A stretch of DNA of 64,000 bases, from contig NZ_CP013251.1 in NCBI RefSeq assembly GCF_001583435.1, positions 4,725,215 through 4,789,214 of the forward strand, in the 5' to 3' direction. This document shows, piece by piece, positions 35,208-43,476 of this stretch. The notes under the pieces were generated by a model that did not search any database, was not told where the DNA came from, and saw only the letters and a list, made by a program, of their open reading frames with translations. Positions within the stretch are counted from its first letter, which is position 1. Each line of letters begins with the position of its first letter. Source of the DNA: Endozoicomonas montiporae CL-33 (lineage in GTDB: Bacteria > Pseudomonadota > Gammaproteobacteria > Pseudomonadales > Endozoicomonadaceae). Made by a program: the position numbers and the translations under genes.

Positions 35208-35881
35208 ACACGGATGAACTGATTCGGGACTTTACGCCCAATGTGCATGCGATAGCGGCAAAAGTAGATTCGCAGACACGTCGTCTGATCCCTCGCAATG
35301 ACCTGATACAGGCAGGCTTTGTTGCACTGATTGAGTCTTTCAGCCGCTATGACGAGAGCAAAAACTGCAGCCTGGCCACTTACCTGTGCCTTCGCATTCG
35401 TGGAGCCATGATTGATGAAATTCGTCGATACGACTGTACGTCAAGGGGGATTCGACGCTTCCAGCGAGAGAAGAAACAGACCTCTCAGCAACTGAGCAAT
35501 GAACTGGAAAGAGCTCCGACCAACCAGGAGATGGCCGTCAGAATGGGCAAGTCTCTGGCAGAGTATCGCAAATGGAACAACTTCCCCTGCGTTAAAAATC
35601 TCCCTATTCATGACAGCCATGACGAAGATTGTGAGCGCCAGCTGATCCCGGTTACACACAACGATCCTGCTGACGAAGCAGAACAACAAAGAACTCTGGC
35701 TCTTCTGCGAGACTGCATCAAAGGGTTACCGGAAAAAGAACTCAGAGTGATTCAATATGACCTGAGTGGACTCCCATTTGAAACCATCAGCAATGACCTC
35801 AAGGTTTCACACTCACGCATCAGCCAGATCCGCAAGTCTGCAATCAAACGCCTGCGGAAAGCCCTGGGAGAAGCATCATGA
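35204..35881 (+). CDS. Phage-encoded sigma-70 family factor, FliA/sigma-28 type
   Basis: The 225-residue protein has sigma region 2 (IPRNDLIQAGFVALIESFSR, YLCLRIRGAMIDEIRRYD, close to FliA's DLIQAG...IRGAMLDELR). Region 3 is RFQREKKQTSQQLSNELERA, with PTNQEMAVRMG. Region 4 is LPEKELRVIQYDLSGLPFET with SHSRISQIRKSAIKRL. It sits after O and P and just before the packaging genes, where lambda has the late antiterminator Q. It probably directs host RNA polymerase to late promoters. It overlaps the next gene (ATGA). Confidence 0.9.
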   Translation: MNTDELIRDFTPNVHAIAAKVDSQTRRLIPRNDLIQAGFVALIESFSRYDESKNCSLATYLCLRIRGAMIDEIRRYDCTSRGIRRFQREKKQTSQQLSNELERAPTNQEMAVRMGKSLAEYRKWNNFPCVKNLPIHDSHDEDCERQLIPVTHNDPADEAEQQRTLALLRDCIKGLPEKELRVIQYDLSGLPFETISNDLKVSHSRISQIRKSAIKRLRKALGEAS

Positions 35882-37167
35882 GCCGATGGAAAGACCGCAT
35901 CACAGGCCAGGGCAAGGAAAACCCGGAGCAGTTACTCGCCAATCCACAGAACTGGCGCATTCACCCCAAGCATCAGCAGGATGCCCTGAAAGGCGCACTG
36001 GAGGAAATCGGCTGGATTCAGCAGGTAATTGTCAACCAGCGAACCGGGCACCTGATCGATGGCCACCTGCGGGTCGAACTCTCCATGCGGGAAGGCGAAA
36101 CCGAAGTGCCCGTGATTTACGTTGACCTGAGCGAAGATGAGGAAAAGATCGCACTGGCCACCATTGATCCACTGTCGGCTATGGCTGAAACCGATCAGGG
36201 CATGCTGGATCGCTTGCTGGAAGGTATCGATGTCGATAATGACGAGCTGAACAGTCTGCTGGAAAGCCTCGCATCACCAGACCTTCTGGATGAACCCGAA
36301 GACGGTTTGACCGATGACGACGACTGCCCGGAACCCAGAGACAACACAACCTGCCAACCCGGTGATGTTTGGCTACTGGGCAGCCATCGTCTTATGTGCG
36401 GTGACGGTACTAAGCCTGAACACATAGAACGGCTGGTGCAAAGCGAGCTTGTGGATATGGTGTGGACAGACCCACCTTACAACGTTGATTACCAAGGGGG
36501 CACTGAAGACAAACTCACCATCAAGAATGACAAGATGGGTGACGCCCAGTTCAGAGAGTTTCTTCGTGACCTGTTCAGCGCAGCCTGCCAGTGGACGAAA
36601 CCGGGAGCACCGATCTACGTGGCTCATGCCGACACTGAAGGCGTCAACTTTCGCAGTGCGCTTCAGGAAGCGGGATTCTTGCTTAAACAGTGCCTCATCT
36701 GGGTCAAGAACACCTTCACCCTCGGCAGGCAGGATTACAACTGGCAGCACGAACCCATTCTGTACGGATGGAAACCCGGAGCTGCCCATAAGTGGTTCGG
36801 GGAATTTAACAAGGCCACCGTGATCGATGATGAGCCGGACTTAAAGAACATGGATAAGTCCGAACTGGTCAACCACTGCCGCACACTTCGCAACCAGCTG
36901 AACACCACCATTGTCCGTGAGGACAAACCCGCCCGTTCAGCGGAACATCCCACTATGAAACCCGTTGCACTGCTTGTGCATATGATTCGCAACAGCAGCA
37001 CCCGACAAGACCGGGTACTGGATATGTGCGGAGGTTCAGGTAGCACCCTGATCGCCTGTGAAAAGTTGGGACGGCAAGCCCGGATCATGGAACTCGACCC
37101 GGTGTATTGTGATGTCATTATCAAGCGTTGGGAGCAATTTACAGGGAAGAAAGCACAGCGAATTTAG
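35878..37167 (+). CDS. ParB-domain / DNA (adenine-N6 or cytosine-N4) methyltransferase fusion
   Basis: The 429-residue protein has an N-terminal ParB/Srx-like domain (HPKHQQDALKGALEEIGWIQ, TGHLIDGHLRVELSMREGE) and an acidic linker (about 125-155). The methyltransferase part has motif IV DMVWTDPPYNVDYQGG, the motif-X region MKPVALLVHMIRNSS and motif I VLDMCGGSGSTLIACE. The order IV...X-I is the beta class. Such fusions are common in phages and probably protect phage DNA from host restriction. It is coupled to the sigma factor upstream. Confidence 0.92.
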   Translation: MSRWKDRITGQGKENPEQLLANPQNWRIHPKHQQDALKGALEEIGWIQQVIVNQRTGHLIDGHLRVELSMREGETEVPVIYVDLSEDEEKIALATIDPLSAMAETDQGMLDRLLEGIDVDNDELNSLLESLASPDLLDEPEDGLTDDDDCPEPRDNTTCQPGDVWLLGSHRLMCGDGTKPEHIERLVQSELVDMVWTDPPYNVDYQGGTEDKLTIKNDKMGDAQFREFLRDLFSAACQWTKPGAPIYVAHADTEGVNFRSALQEAGFLLKQCLIWVKNTFTLGRQDYNWQHEPILYGWKPGAAHKWFGEFNKATVIDDEPDLKNMDKSELVNHCRTLRNQLNTTIVREDKPARSAEHPTMKPVALLVHMIRNSSTRQDRVLDMCGGSGSTLIACEKLGRQARIMELDPVYCDVIIKRWEQFTGKKAQRI

Positions 37168-37192
37168 GTGGAACGCATAGAGGTGGGACGAT

Positions 37193-37645
37193 ATGAGCCA
37201 AGGAACCGGCAAAAAACGCATAAGCAACAATGAGTTAAGACGTAAGGCTCTTGACCTCCGTACCATCGGTCTCTCCTACCAGCAAATCGCCGACCAGTTA
37301 GGCGTCTCGAAAAGCGCAGCCCATCGAGCTGTAGTGAAATCTCTTGAAGCCTTGCAGGAGGAAACCAAAAAACTAGCGAAGCTGAATAAAACCCTCGACC
37401 TGCAGCGGCTGGAGCTGATCATTCGGGAGGCTATGAAACTATCGCTGAAGGGTGACCTGCAGGCAATGGACAGAGTGATGAAAGCCATTGACCGCAGGGC
37501 AAAAATCTATGGTTTTGAAGCACCGCAAAAAATCAGTCAGACGACACCGGAGGGAGAAGAAATTCAACAAGGCGTGGTGGTGGTGCCTTCTCCCATGGAT
37601 CTGGAAGATTGGGTAAAAGCCTTCCAGCAAAAGCAGGACAAATAA
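37193..37645 (+). CDS. Terminase small subunit-like DNA-binding protein
   Basis: The 150-residue protein has a helix-turn-helix (ELRRKALDLRTIGLSYQQIA, then DQLGVSKSAAHRAVVKSLEA) and an oligomerisation-type helical region (LDLQRLELIIREAMKLSLKG, AMDRVMKAIDRRAKIYG). This fits phage small terminases. It lies 800 bp before the large subunit, but an opposite-strand gene has been inserted between them. Confidence 0.78.
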   Translation: MSQGTGKKRISNNELRRKALDLRTIGLSYQQIADQLGVSKSAAHRAVVKSLEALQEETKKLAKLNKTLDLQRLELIIREAMKLSLKGDLQAMDRVMKAIDRRAKIYGFEAPQKISQTTPEGEEIQQGVVVVPSPMDLEDWVKAFQQKQDK

Positions 37646-37664
37646 AATTAAACTATTTACAACG

Positions 37665-38405
37665 TCACAAATTTAATTGCTCGGTAATCGTATATGTAGT
37701 CTGACCTAAGCCAGGGATATTTATTACTCCAGCTCCTGAGACAATGAAATGTTCAAGTAATATTGTTGCAGTTAATGTGTGAGACTCTTCTACCTTGAAT
37801 CGGTTTAAGTAGGTTTGCTCAAAGTCTTCTGGGGCATGCCAATAGCTTAAGGCCTGATTACTGGCACTTACACCCAAAAATGATCCTTGTGATTGCATAT
37901 CTGATAATGCTTGGTGAATGGTTTTATCTTTATAATAACCACTTTTAATACCCATCACTGAACAATGGTATTCAAAATTAAGTAATTTTGTACCATTAGC
38001 CAAGACAATTATGAAACCAATACTGTTTGAGTTTGTCGTATCTTCACCAAATCGGATAGCATAAATTGTACTTATTACTGGACCTTTAAGTTCCTGATCA
38101 TGTTTTAAATCTCTGAGGGTCATATTCCCCGCCGCTTGCGGCGAACAACTCAGAGAACTAACTTCATACCCCGCCCCTTGGGGCGGGGTAGTTGATTTTT
38201 CTCTGCTATTGCCAAAAGCGCTTGATTTTAAATAATCAGCTGCATTCTTAAAACGTGTAAATCCAGTAATTTTGATTGATTTTTCTGTGCCATCATTTGC
38301 CGTGTATTTAAAAGAATCACGCCCTGTTGATTGGAGCGATGCCCAAGCTGATGATGAAGATAGCGTCAATGCCAGAACAGACAACCGCAGTAATTTTGTG
38401 ATCAT
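37665..38405 (-). CDS. Exported protein of unknown function inserted between terS and terL (moron)
   Basis: The 246-residue protein has a signal peptide (MITKLLRLSVLALTLSSSSA, then WAS). The mature part begins LQSTGRDSFKYTANDG and has beta-rich segments (STIYAIRFGEDTTNSNSIGF, NGTKLLNFEYHCSVMG). No family is recognised. It is AT-richer than its neighbours and opposite in strand, the marks of a lysogenic conversion gene expressed from its own promoter. Codons about 72-98 come from a GC-rich double-palindrome insertion (38126-38190). Confidence 0.7.
   Translation of the reverse strand: MITKLLRLSVLALTLSSSSAWASLQSTGRDSFKYTANDGTEKSIKITGFTRFKNAADYLKSSAFGNSREKSTTPPQGAGYEVSSLSCSPQAAGNMTLRDLKHDQELKGPVISTIYAIRFGEDTTNSNSIGFIIVLANGTKLLNFEYHCSVMGIKSGYYKDKTIHQALSDMQSQGSFLGVSASNQALSYWHAPEDFEQTYLNRFKVEESHTLTATILLEHFIVSGAGVINIPGLGQTTYTITEQLNL
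38126..38190. mobile_element. GC-rich double palindrome in-frame in the exported-protein gene (IS200/IS605-derived element?)
   Basis: An 11-bp perfect stem (TACCCCGCCCC/GGGGCGGGGTA, 38167-38190) and a 6-bp stem (CGCCGC/GCGGCG, 38130-38143) lie 23 bp apart. Their GC content contrasts with the AT-rich host gene. Paired GC-rich hairpins of this kind mark the ends of IS200/IS605 elements and their non-autonomous derivatives; I recognise the form from memory. It is in frame and has no stop. Confidence 0.55.
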
Positions 38406-38461
38406 TTTTTCCTCTTGTATATATTAGAAAAAATAGAATACCCATAATAGTTGGTTTTGAA

Positions 38462-39850
38462 ATGAAGGCTTATTTTTCCTGGTCACCCCAACCAGGACGG
38501 CAAACCGCCCTGCTGACCTGTCCCATTGAAGACATTCTCTACGGAGGTGCCCGAGGTGGCGGTAAGACCGATGGCTTTCTGGGCAAGTGGGCAATGCGAT
38601 CCGAAGTCTACGGAGGCAAATGCAAGGGGCTGTTTATTCGTCGCAGCATGCCGGAGCTGGACGAGGTTATAGGCCGCAGTCAGGAAATCTACCAGCCATT
38701 AGGGGCTACATGGAAAGCCCAGAAAAGTACATGGATTATGCCCAACGGAGCCATGCTCAGGCTTCGGAGTCTCGAACGGGATGCCGATGCAGGGAAGTAC
38801 CAGGGACACAGCTATACCGATGTTTATGTGGACGAAGGCGGTAACTTTCCCTGCCCAAAACCCATCGACAAACTCAACGCCACCCTGCGTAACCCACACG
38901 GCATACCCGCCAGCTTTAACATCAGTGCCAACCCCGGTGGTGCCGGTCATGAGTGGATCAAGAAGCGTTACATAGACCCGAACCCTCTGGGCATGTCGCC
39001 CATCTTTGACGAGTCTACCGGGGCACAGCGCATATACATCCCCAGTCGCCTGCAGGACAACCCATTGCTGATGGAAGGCGACCCGAAGTACATCGACCGT
39101 CTGAAAAAATCCGGAGAAGCGTGGCTCGTTCAGGCATGGCTGGCCGGAGACTGGAACGCTACTCCGGAAGGCGGGCTCATCAAAGGGCATTGGTTCCAGC
39201 GTTACCGAACTCTGCCTTCGGAATTTTTGCGGGTTATCCAGAGTTGGGACACGGCTTATAAACCTGAACAGATAAACGACCCCAGCGTCTGCACAACATG
39301 GGGAGAAACACGGCAGGGATGGTACCTGTTGGATGTCTTCAGGGACTGGCTGGAATACCCGCAGCTTAAACGTACCGCCGCCAGTCTTTATCAGGCATGG
39401 CGACCACAAGCGGTACTCATTGAGGATAAAGGCAGTGGGCAGAGCTTGATTCAGGAACTGAAACAAGGCGTGGAGATGCACAGCACCAAGGTCAGGGTAC
39501 CCGTGATCCCCATCGACCCGAAAGGACTCAACAAGGTAGAGCGACTGGTGGCCGTTTCGAGCCTGTTCGAGGCCGGTATGGTTTATCTGCCGGAAGTAGC
39601 CCCATGGAAAGTGGACTACGAAATCGAGCTGACCATCTTCCCCCTTGCACCCCACGACGATCAGGTGGACAGCACCAGCCAGTTTTTAAAGTGGGCGCAT
39701 GAGAATCAGGCCAGCTTCGACTTTGCCACCAGCGGCAAAAAGCGTGTGGGTCTGGCAGCTTACGAAGACCAGCAGAACAGCGGAAGTGCCGTTGACGAAA
39801 ACAGAGGCTACGGCAGCGTTCGTGGCAATAACGACTTTACGGGGTATTAG
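38462..39850 (+). CDS. Terminase large subunit
   Basis: The 462-residue protein has the ATPase Walker A ILYGGARGGGKTDGFLGKW (residues 25-43), Walker B-like YTDVYVDEGGNF and the coupling motif FNISANPGG. The RNase-H-like nuclease has VIQSWDTAYKP, VLIEDKGSGQSLIQE and APHDDQVDSTSQFL with its acidic residues. It translocates DNA into the procapsid and cuts it. The normal length suggests it is intact. Confidence 0.95.
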   Translation: MKAYFSWSPQPGRQTALLTCPIEDILYGGARGGGKTDGFLGKWAMRSEVYGGKCKGLFIRRSMPELDEVIGRSQEIYQPLGATWKAQKSTWIMPNGAMLRLRSLERDADAGKYQGHSYTDVYVDEGGNFPCPKPIDKLNATLRNPHGIPASFNISANPGGAGHEWIKKRYIDPNPLGMSPIFDESTGAQRIYIPSRLQDNPLLMEGDPKYIDRLKKSGEAWLVQAWLAGDWNATPEGGLIKGHWFQRYRTLPSEFLRVIQSWDTAYKPEQINDPSVCTTWGETRQGWYLLDVFRDWLEYPQLKRTAASLYQAWRPQAVLIEDKGSGQSLIQELKQGVEMHSTKVRVPVIPIDPKGLNKVERLVAVSSLFEAGMVYLPEVAPWKVDYEIELTIFPLAPHDDQVDSTSQFLKWAHENQASFDFATSGKKRVGLAAYEDQQNSGSAVDENRGYGSVRGNNDFTGY

Positions 39851-39880
39851 ACAGTGCAGGTTGTATGAAGTAGGCTAAAA

Positions 39881-39910
39881 TACACATAAATAAGGATTTT
39901 TATACACATA
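39881..39910 (+). promoter_or_regulatory. Direct repeats in the vapBC promoter region
   Basis: TACACATA occurs at 39881-39888 and 39903-39910, just before the AGGAGG of the antitoxin gene, with AT-rich DNA between. These could be half-sites for VapB(C) autoregulation. Confidence 0.4.
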
Positions 39911-39919
39911 GGAGGACTC

Positions 39920-40114
39920 ATGAGAACCAATATTGTTATTGATGACCAACTCATGGACGAGGCACTGAAAGCCAGCGGTCTGGCGACAAAAAAAGAAGCG
40001 GTAGAAGCCGGGCTGAAAGCATTGATCAAAATAAAGTCTCAGGAACGCATTAAAGCATTCCGGGGAAAGCTGAAGTGGGAAGGTGACTTAGACGATATGA
40101 GAACCGACAAATGA
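39920..40114 (+). CDS. vapB: VapB-type antitoxin
   Basis: The 64-residue protein matches the VapB type that begins with MRTNIVIDDQLMDEALKASG, followed by TKKEAVEAGLKALIKIKSQE (ribbon-helix-helix DNA binding), then a short C-terminal toxin-binding tail (FRGKLKWEGDLDDMRTD). AGGAGGACTC precedes the ATG. It overlaps vapC by 4 bp. Confidence 0.9.
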   Translation: MRTNIVIDDQLMDEALKASGLATKKEAVEAGLKALIKIKSQERIKAFRGKLKWEGDLDDMRTDK

Positions 40115-40506
40115 TAATGGTGGACTCATCCGTCTGGATAGATTACTTCAACGGCACTCAAACCGATGCCAGTGATTTTTTGGATGCTGCACTGGGCAAT
40201 AAAAATCTGATCATTGGCGACCTGATTCTTACGGAAGTATTGCAGGGCTTTAAAAGCGAAAAAGATTTTAATCAGGGCAAACGATTGCTTACCGCTTTTG
40301 AAGTACGCCCACTACTGTCGCAGGAACTCGCAGTGTGCAGTGCTCAGAATTTCCGGTATTTCAGAAAAAAAGGCATCACAGTCCGAAAAACCATAGACGT
40401 GATTATTGCCACTTATTGCATAGAAAATGATATTACTCTTCTTCATTCAGATCGGGATTTTTTACCCTTTGCGAAACACCTCGGCCTGAAAGTATTGCCA
40501 GAATAA
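40111..40506 (+). CDS. vapC: VapC-type PIN-domain ribonuclease toxin
   Basis: The 131-residue PIN-domain protein shows the acidic residues in MVDSSVWIDYFNG, LILTEVLQGF, TIDVIIATYCIEND and LLHSDRDF. It is an RNase blocked by VapB. The pair sits between the large terminase and the portal gene, a cargo position. It may stabilise the prophage or act in abortive infection. Confidence 0.92.
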   Translation: MIMVDSSVWIDYFNGTQTDASDFLDAALGNKNLIIGDLILTEVLQGFKSEKDFNQGKRLLTAFEVRPLLSQELAVCSAQNFRYFRKKGITVRKTIDVIIATYCIENDITLLHSDRDFLPFAKHLGLKVLPE

Positions 40507-40519
40507 TAAAAGTCCCTGC

Positions 40520-40584
40520 GGAATTTTTTGCACTGAAAGCCTCTGACGTTGCTGTGTAAGGTCGAAGACAACACCGATTCGACC
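40520..40584 (+). promoter_or_regulatory. Late-leader candidate A: GGAA box plus stem-loop before the portal gene
   Basis: GGAATTTTTTG (40520-40530) is followed by a 7-bp stem GGTCGAA/TTCGACC (40560-40566, 40578-40584; 11-nt loop) just before the portal start codon. It resembles the layouts at 49415 and 55694. Confidence 0.4.
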
Positions 40585-40599
40585 GACAGGAACATTCCC

Positions 40600-42075
40600 A
40601 TGGCAGGTAAACCCACCCTCGGAGAAATCGCCCAGGCTGACCACGGTATCAGAATGGCGAAAGCCTACACCGCTATGCTGCTGGAAAACCCGGACAGCGT
40701 CCTGCAGCAGCGTGGCCGGGACATGAAACTGTACGATGAAATTCTCCGGGATGATCAGGTTAAGTCCTGCTTCCAGCAACGACGACTGGCAGTGACACAA
40801 TCTGAGTGGGAAGTGGAGCCAGCCAGTGAAAGTGCAGAAGATAAAGCCGCCGCAGAATTCATCAAAGAGCAGCTGAAGCACAACATCCGGTTTGATGACA
40901 TCACCGACAAGATGCTCTTCGGCATATTTTACGGGTACGCCGTGGCTGAGTGCATGTGGAACAGTGATGGCAATCAAGTGGGTCTGGAGGCTCTTAAGGT
41001 TCGTGAGCGTTCCCGTTTCAAGTTCGACCTGAACACAAACCTGCGGCTGATTAATATTGACCACCCCAATGGACTGCTACTACCAGAGCGAAAGTTCTGG
41101 GTCTTTGATGCCGGAGCCGATCACAGCGATAACCCTTATGGCGTGGGATTGGCACACAGTTTGTACTGGCCGACTTTCTTCAAGCGCAACGGCATCAAGT
41201 TCTGGCTGATATTTCTGGAAAAGTTCGGCATGCCCACCGCCGCCGCCAAGCTGCCACCGGGACAATCGGTAGACCCCATCGAACGAGGCAAGGCACTGGA
41301 AGCATTGGATGCCATACAAAGCGACAGTGGTGTTGTGGTGCCCGACAATATCGTCATCGAGCTGATCGAGGCCGCCCGATCCGGAACCGCCGACTACGAT
41401 GCCTTGTGCCTTCGGATGGATAAAGCCATCAGTAAAGTCATTCTCAGCCAGACCATGACCACCGACGATGGCAGCAGTCGCAGTCAGGCTGAAGTTCATC
41501 AGGGAGTGGCAGAGTCCGTCATCAAAAGCGACGCCGACCTCATCTGCGAGAGCCTGAACCAGCAAGTGGTGAAGTGGCTCACAGAGTGGAACTTTCCCAA
41601 TGCCACTCCGCCCAGAGTCTGGCGCAATACAGAGCCGGAAGAAGACCTGATGGCGAGAGCTGAACGGGACAATAAAATCAGCACTCTGGGCTATGAGCCT
41701 ACCGAGGATTATATTACTGAGGTTTACGGGGTTGGTTGGAAGAAGAAAGAAAGTAGTCCACTGCCGCCTGTTGGTGCAGATACTGCTGAACTACCACCGG
41801 AGTTTTCAGAGATCAGCAGTCTGACCCAAAAACGGGCAGCACACCGGGCAGATATGCAGGCGATTGTGGATGCGGCTGACTATCTGGGTACAAAGTATCA
41901 GGAAATGTATGGCAAGCGGATTGAACAGTTGATGCAGTACATGGAAGAAACGGGCGATGTGGAAACGTTTAAAGGGAAGATTGTAGAGATGATGAAGGAA
42001 CCACCCTCTGAGAAGGCGGTGGAGACAGTGCGGAATGCTTCGTTTTTTGGGCGGTTGATGGGAATGCTGAAGTAA
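40600..42075 (+). CDS. Portal protein, Mu gp29-like (DUF935)
   Basis: The ATG at 40600 gives 491 aa. The frame opens at 40549 through a hairpin, which I exclude. DUF935 features are clear: GEIAQADHGIRMAKAYTAML, YDEILRDDQVKSCFQQRRLA, FGIFYGYAVAECMWNSDG, FWLIFLEKFGMPTAAAKLPP and ILSQTMTTDDGSSRSQAEVH. It forms the dodecameric DNA gate of the head. It belongs to the Mu/B3/D3112 head-gene family although this phage uses an integrase. Confidence 0.93.
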   Translation: MAGKPTLGEIAQADHGIRMAKAYTAMLLENPDSVLQQRGRDMKLYDEILRDDQVKSCFQQRRLAVTQSEWEVEPASESAEDKAAAEFIKEQLKHNIRFDDITDKMLFGIFYGYAVAECMWNSDGNQVGLEALKVRERSRFKFDLNTNLRLINIDHPNGLLLPERKFWVFDAGADHSDNPYGVGLAHSLYWPTFFKRNGIKFWLIFLEKFGMPTAAAKLPPGQSVDPIERGKALEALDAIQSDSGVVVPDNIVIELIEAARSGTADYDALCLRMDKAISKVILSQTMTTDDGSSRSQAEVHQGVAESVIKSDADLICESLNQQVVKWLTEWNFPNATPPRVWRNTEPEEDLMARAERDNKISTLGYEPTEDYITEVYGVGWKKKESSPLPPVGADTAELPPEFSEISSLTQKRAAHRADMQAIVDAADYLGTKYQEMYGKRIEQLMQYMEETGDVETFKGKIVEMMKEPPSEKAVETVRNASFFGRLMGMLK

Positions 42076-42095
42076 GCCCTCTGGTGGCAAAAGCT

Positions 42096-43304
42096 TTATG
42101 CCTGTGCCTCATGCTCAAAAACACGACCATGCTCGCTTTTTCTGTCTTCTAACAGCGTCAACAAATCGTCTAATCGATCCTCTGCGTCACTGGCATATTT
42201 CAGTCCACGCTCAACAGGGATTTTATACAGTTCCTCGGCTTTTTCGAGATTCTCAGGCAGGTCAGTATAAGTGCCATTGTATATGTCACCCCAGCCAATA
42301 TAGCTCCAGGCGTCGTCGGGAAATTTCTCCACCAGCTGCTTGAATTTTGCCTCTCCCTGTTCGTGTTGACCGGAAAAGAACAGGCTTTCAGCTTCAGCCC
42401 GCAGCATGTTATGAATAATCCCTTCATCGGATTCTGGGAATGCTTCACAGAACTCACGACAGTATTGAATGCGTTTTTCAAGGTAGGTGACGTCTTCTCT
42501 CCAGGCGTTATGCAGAGTCATTTCCAGCTGCTCGCACCACTGCGATAAAAGAATGCCAGCGAAGGGTTTAATGCTGTCAATGGAATTAACGTCCTGATAA
42601 AGCGTTTTGATGTTCTCCCAGGCTTCCAGCCAGAAATCACAGGTTTCAAGAATGTTGTCGTCTATGAATTCTCCTGCAAATTGCCTTTCTCTGCCTTTCT
42701 GGATCAGTTCGACACTAGGTGCCTGTTCTTCGGTGGCAGGCGTGTCCAGTTCAGCGATAGTTTGTTGGGTACGGGCTGACAAGCCATAATTGAAATGCTC
42801 TTTATCGTTCGGGTCAAATCGCTCTTCATCAGGAATAAAGGCGCTTTTCACTTGCAGGTTGTACTCGCCAAACATATTCCATTGCAGGTCATACTCCACC
42901 ACCAGCCGAGGGTCACTGGAGAAGAAGGTGCGTCTACCGACGATGAGCAAATCAATCTGCCTCTCTAACTCTTCCAGTTCTTCTGCACTGAGTGACTGGA
43001 ATTCCTGAACAAAGATTTTATCCAGTTCTGCACGCATTTCTTCCGCTAGTTGGTAATTTACAGTACCAATGTTCCAGCACATGTGGATCACTGCCATGAT
43101 GCCTTCAATGTACTCTTGATCATCGCTGTCTCCCAATACAGGAGCCGCAAAATCCAGCAGGGTCTTGGAGAGATTAGGCAGGTTATGATCGGCGCTGTTG
43201 ACAGTACGGGAAGCTGACTTCTCGTGAGCGTGCTGAGCCTGTTTTTTCTTTTTGCGCTTAAGCGCTTTTTGCTGGCGCTTTAGAGCCATATTGCGTTTTG
43301 ACAT
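42096..43304 (-). CDS. TPR-like cytoplasmic protein of unknown function (cargo)
   Basis: The ATG at 43304 gives 402 aa; the open frame reaches 43349. The basic, Lys-rich N-terminus (MALKRQQKALKRKKKKQAQH) is followed by a helical body. TPR-like repeats lie near the C-terminus (MLRAEAESLFFSGQHEQGEA, FPDDAWSYIGWGDIYNG, NLEKAEELYKIPVERGL). No catalytic motif is seen. It is opposite in strand to the phage genes and divergent from the type III methylase, so it belongs to the cargo block. A defence-related role is only a guess. Confidence 0.65.
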   Translation of the reverse strand: MSKRNMALKRQQKALKRKKKKQAQHAHEKSASRTVNSADHNLPNLSKTLLDFAAPVLGDSDDQEYIEGIMAVIHMCWNIGTVNYQLAEEMRAELDKIFVQEFQSLSAEELEELERQIDLLIVGRRTFFSSDPRLVVEYDLQWNMFGEYNLQVKSAFIPDEERFDPNDKEHFNYGLSARTQQTIAELDTPATEEQAPSVELIQKGRERQFAGEFIDDNILETCDFWLEAWENIKTLYQDVNSIDSIKPFAGILLSQWCEQLEMTLHNAWREDVTYLEKRIQYCREFCEAFPESDEGIIHNMLRAEAESLFFSGQHEQGEAKFKQLVEKFPDDAWSYIGWGDIYNGTYTDLPENLEKAEELYKIPVERGLKYASDAEDRLDDLLTLLEDRKSEHGRVFEHEAQA

Positions 43305-43476
43305 GGTGGTACCAATCTTGTGGGCGTTTAACGGTGTGGGAGTATACACAATTTAGAGGGCTGGGCGTGCACCAAACAGCTGCCCGAAGCGTTTTATTTC
43401 GTTACACTGTCCCTCATTTTTTAATGGCTGGCTATGCATAAATGCCACTGGCCGGTTTCCCGATTTGGAGTGATCA

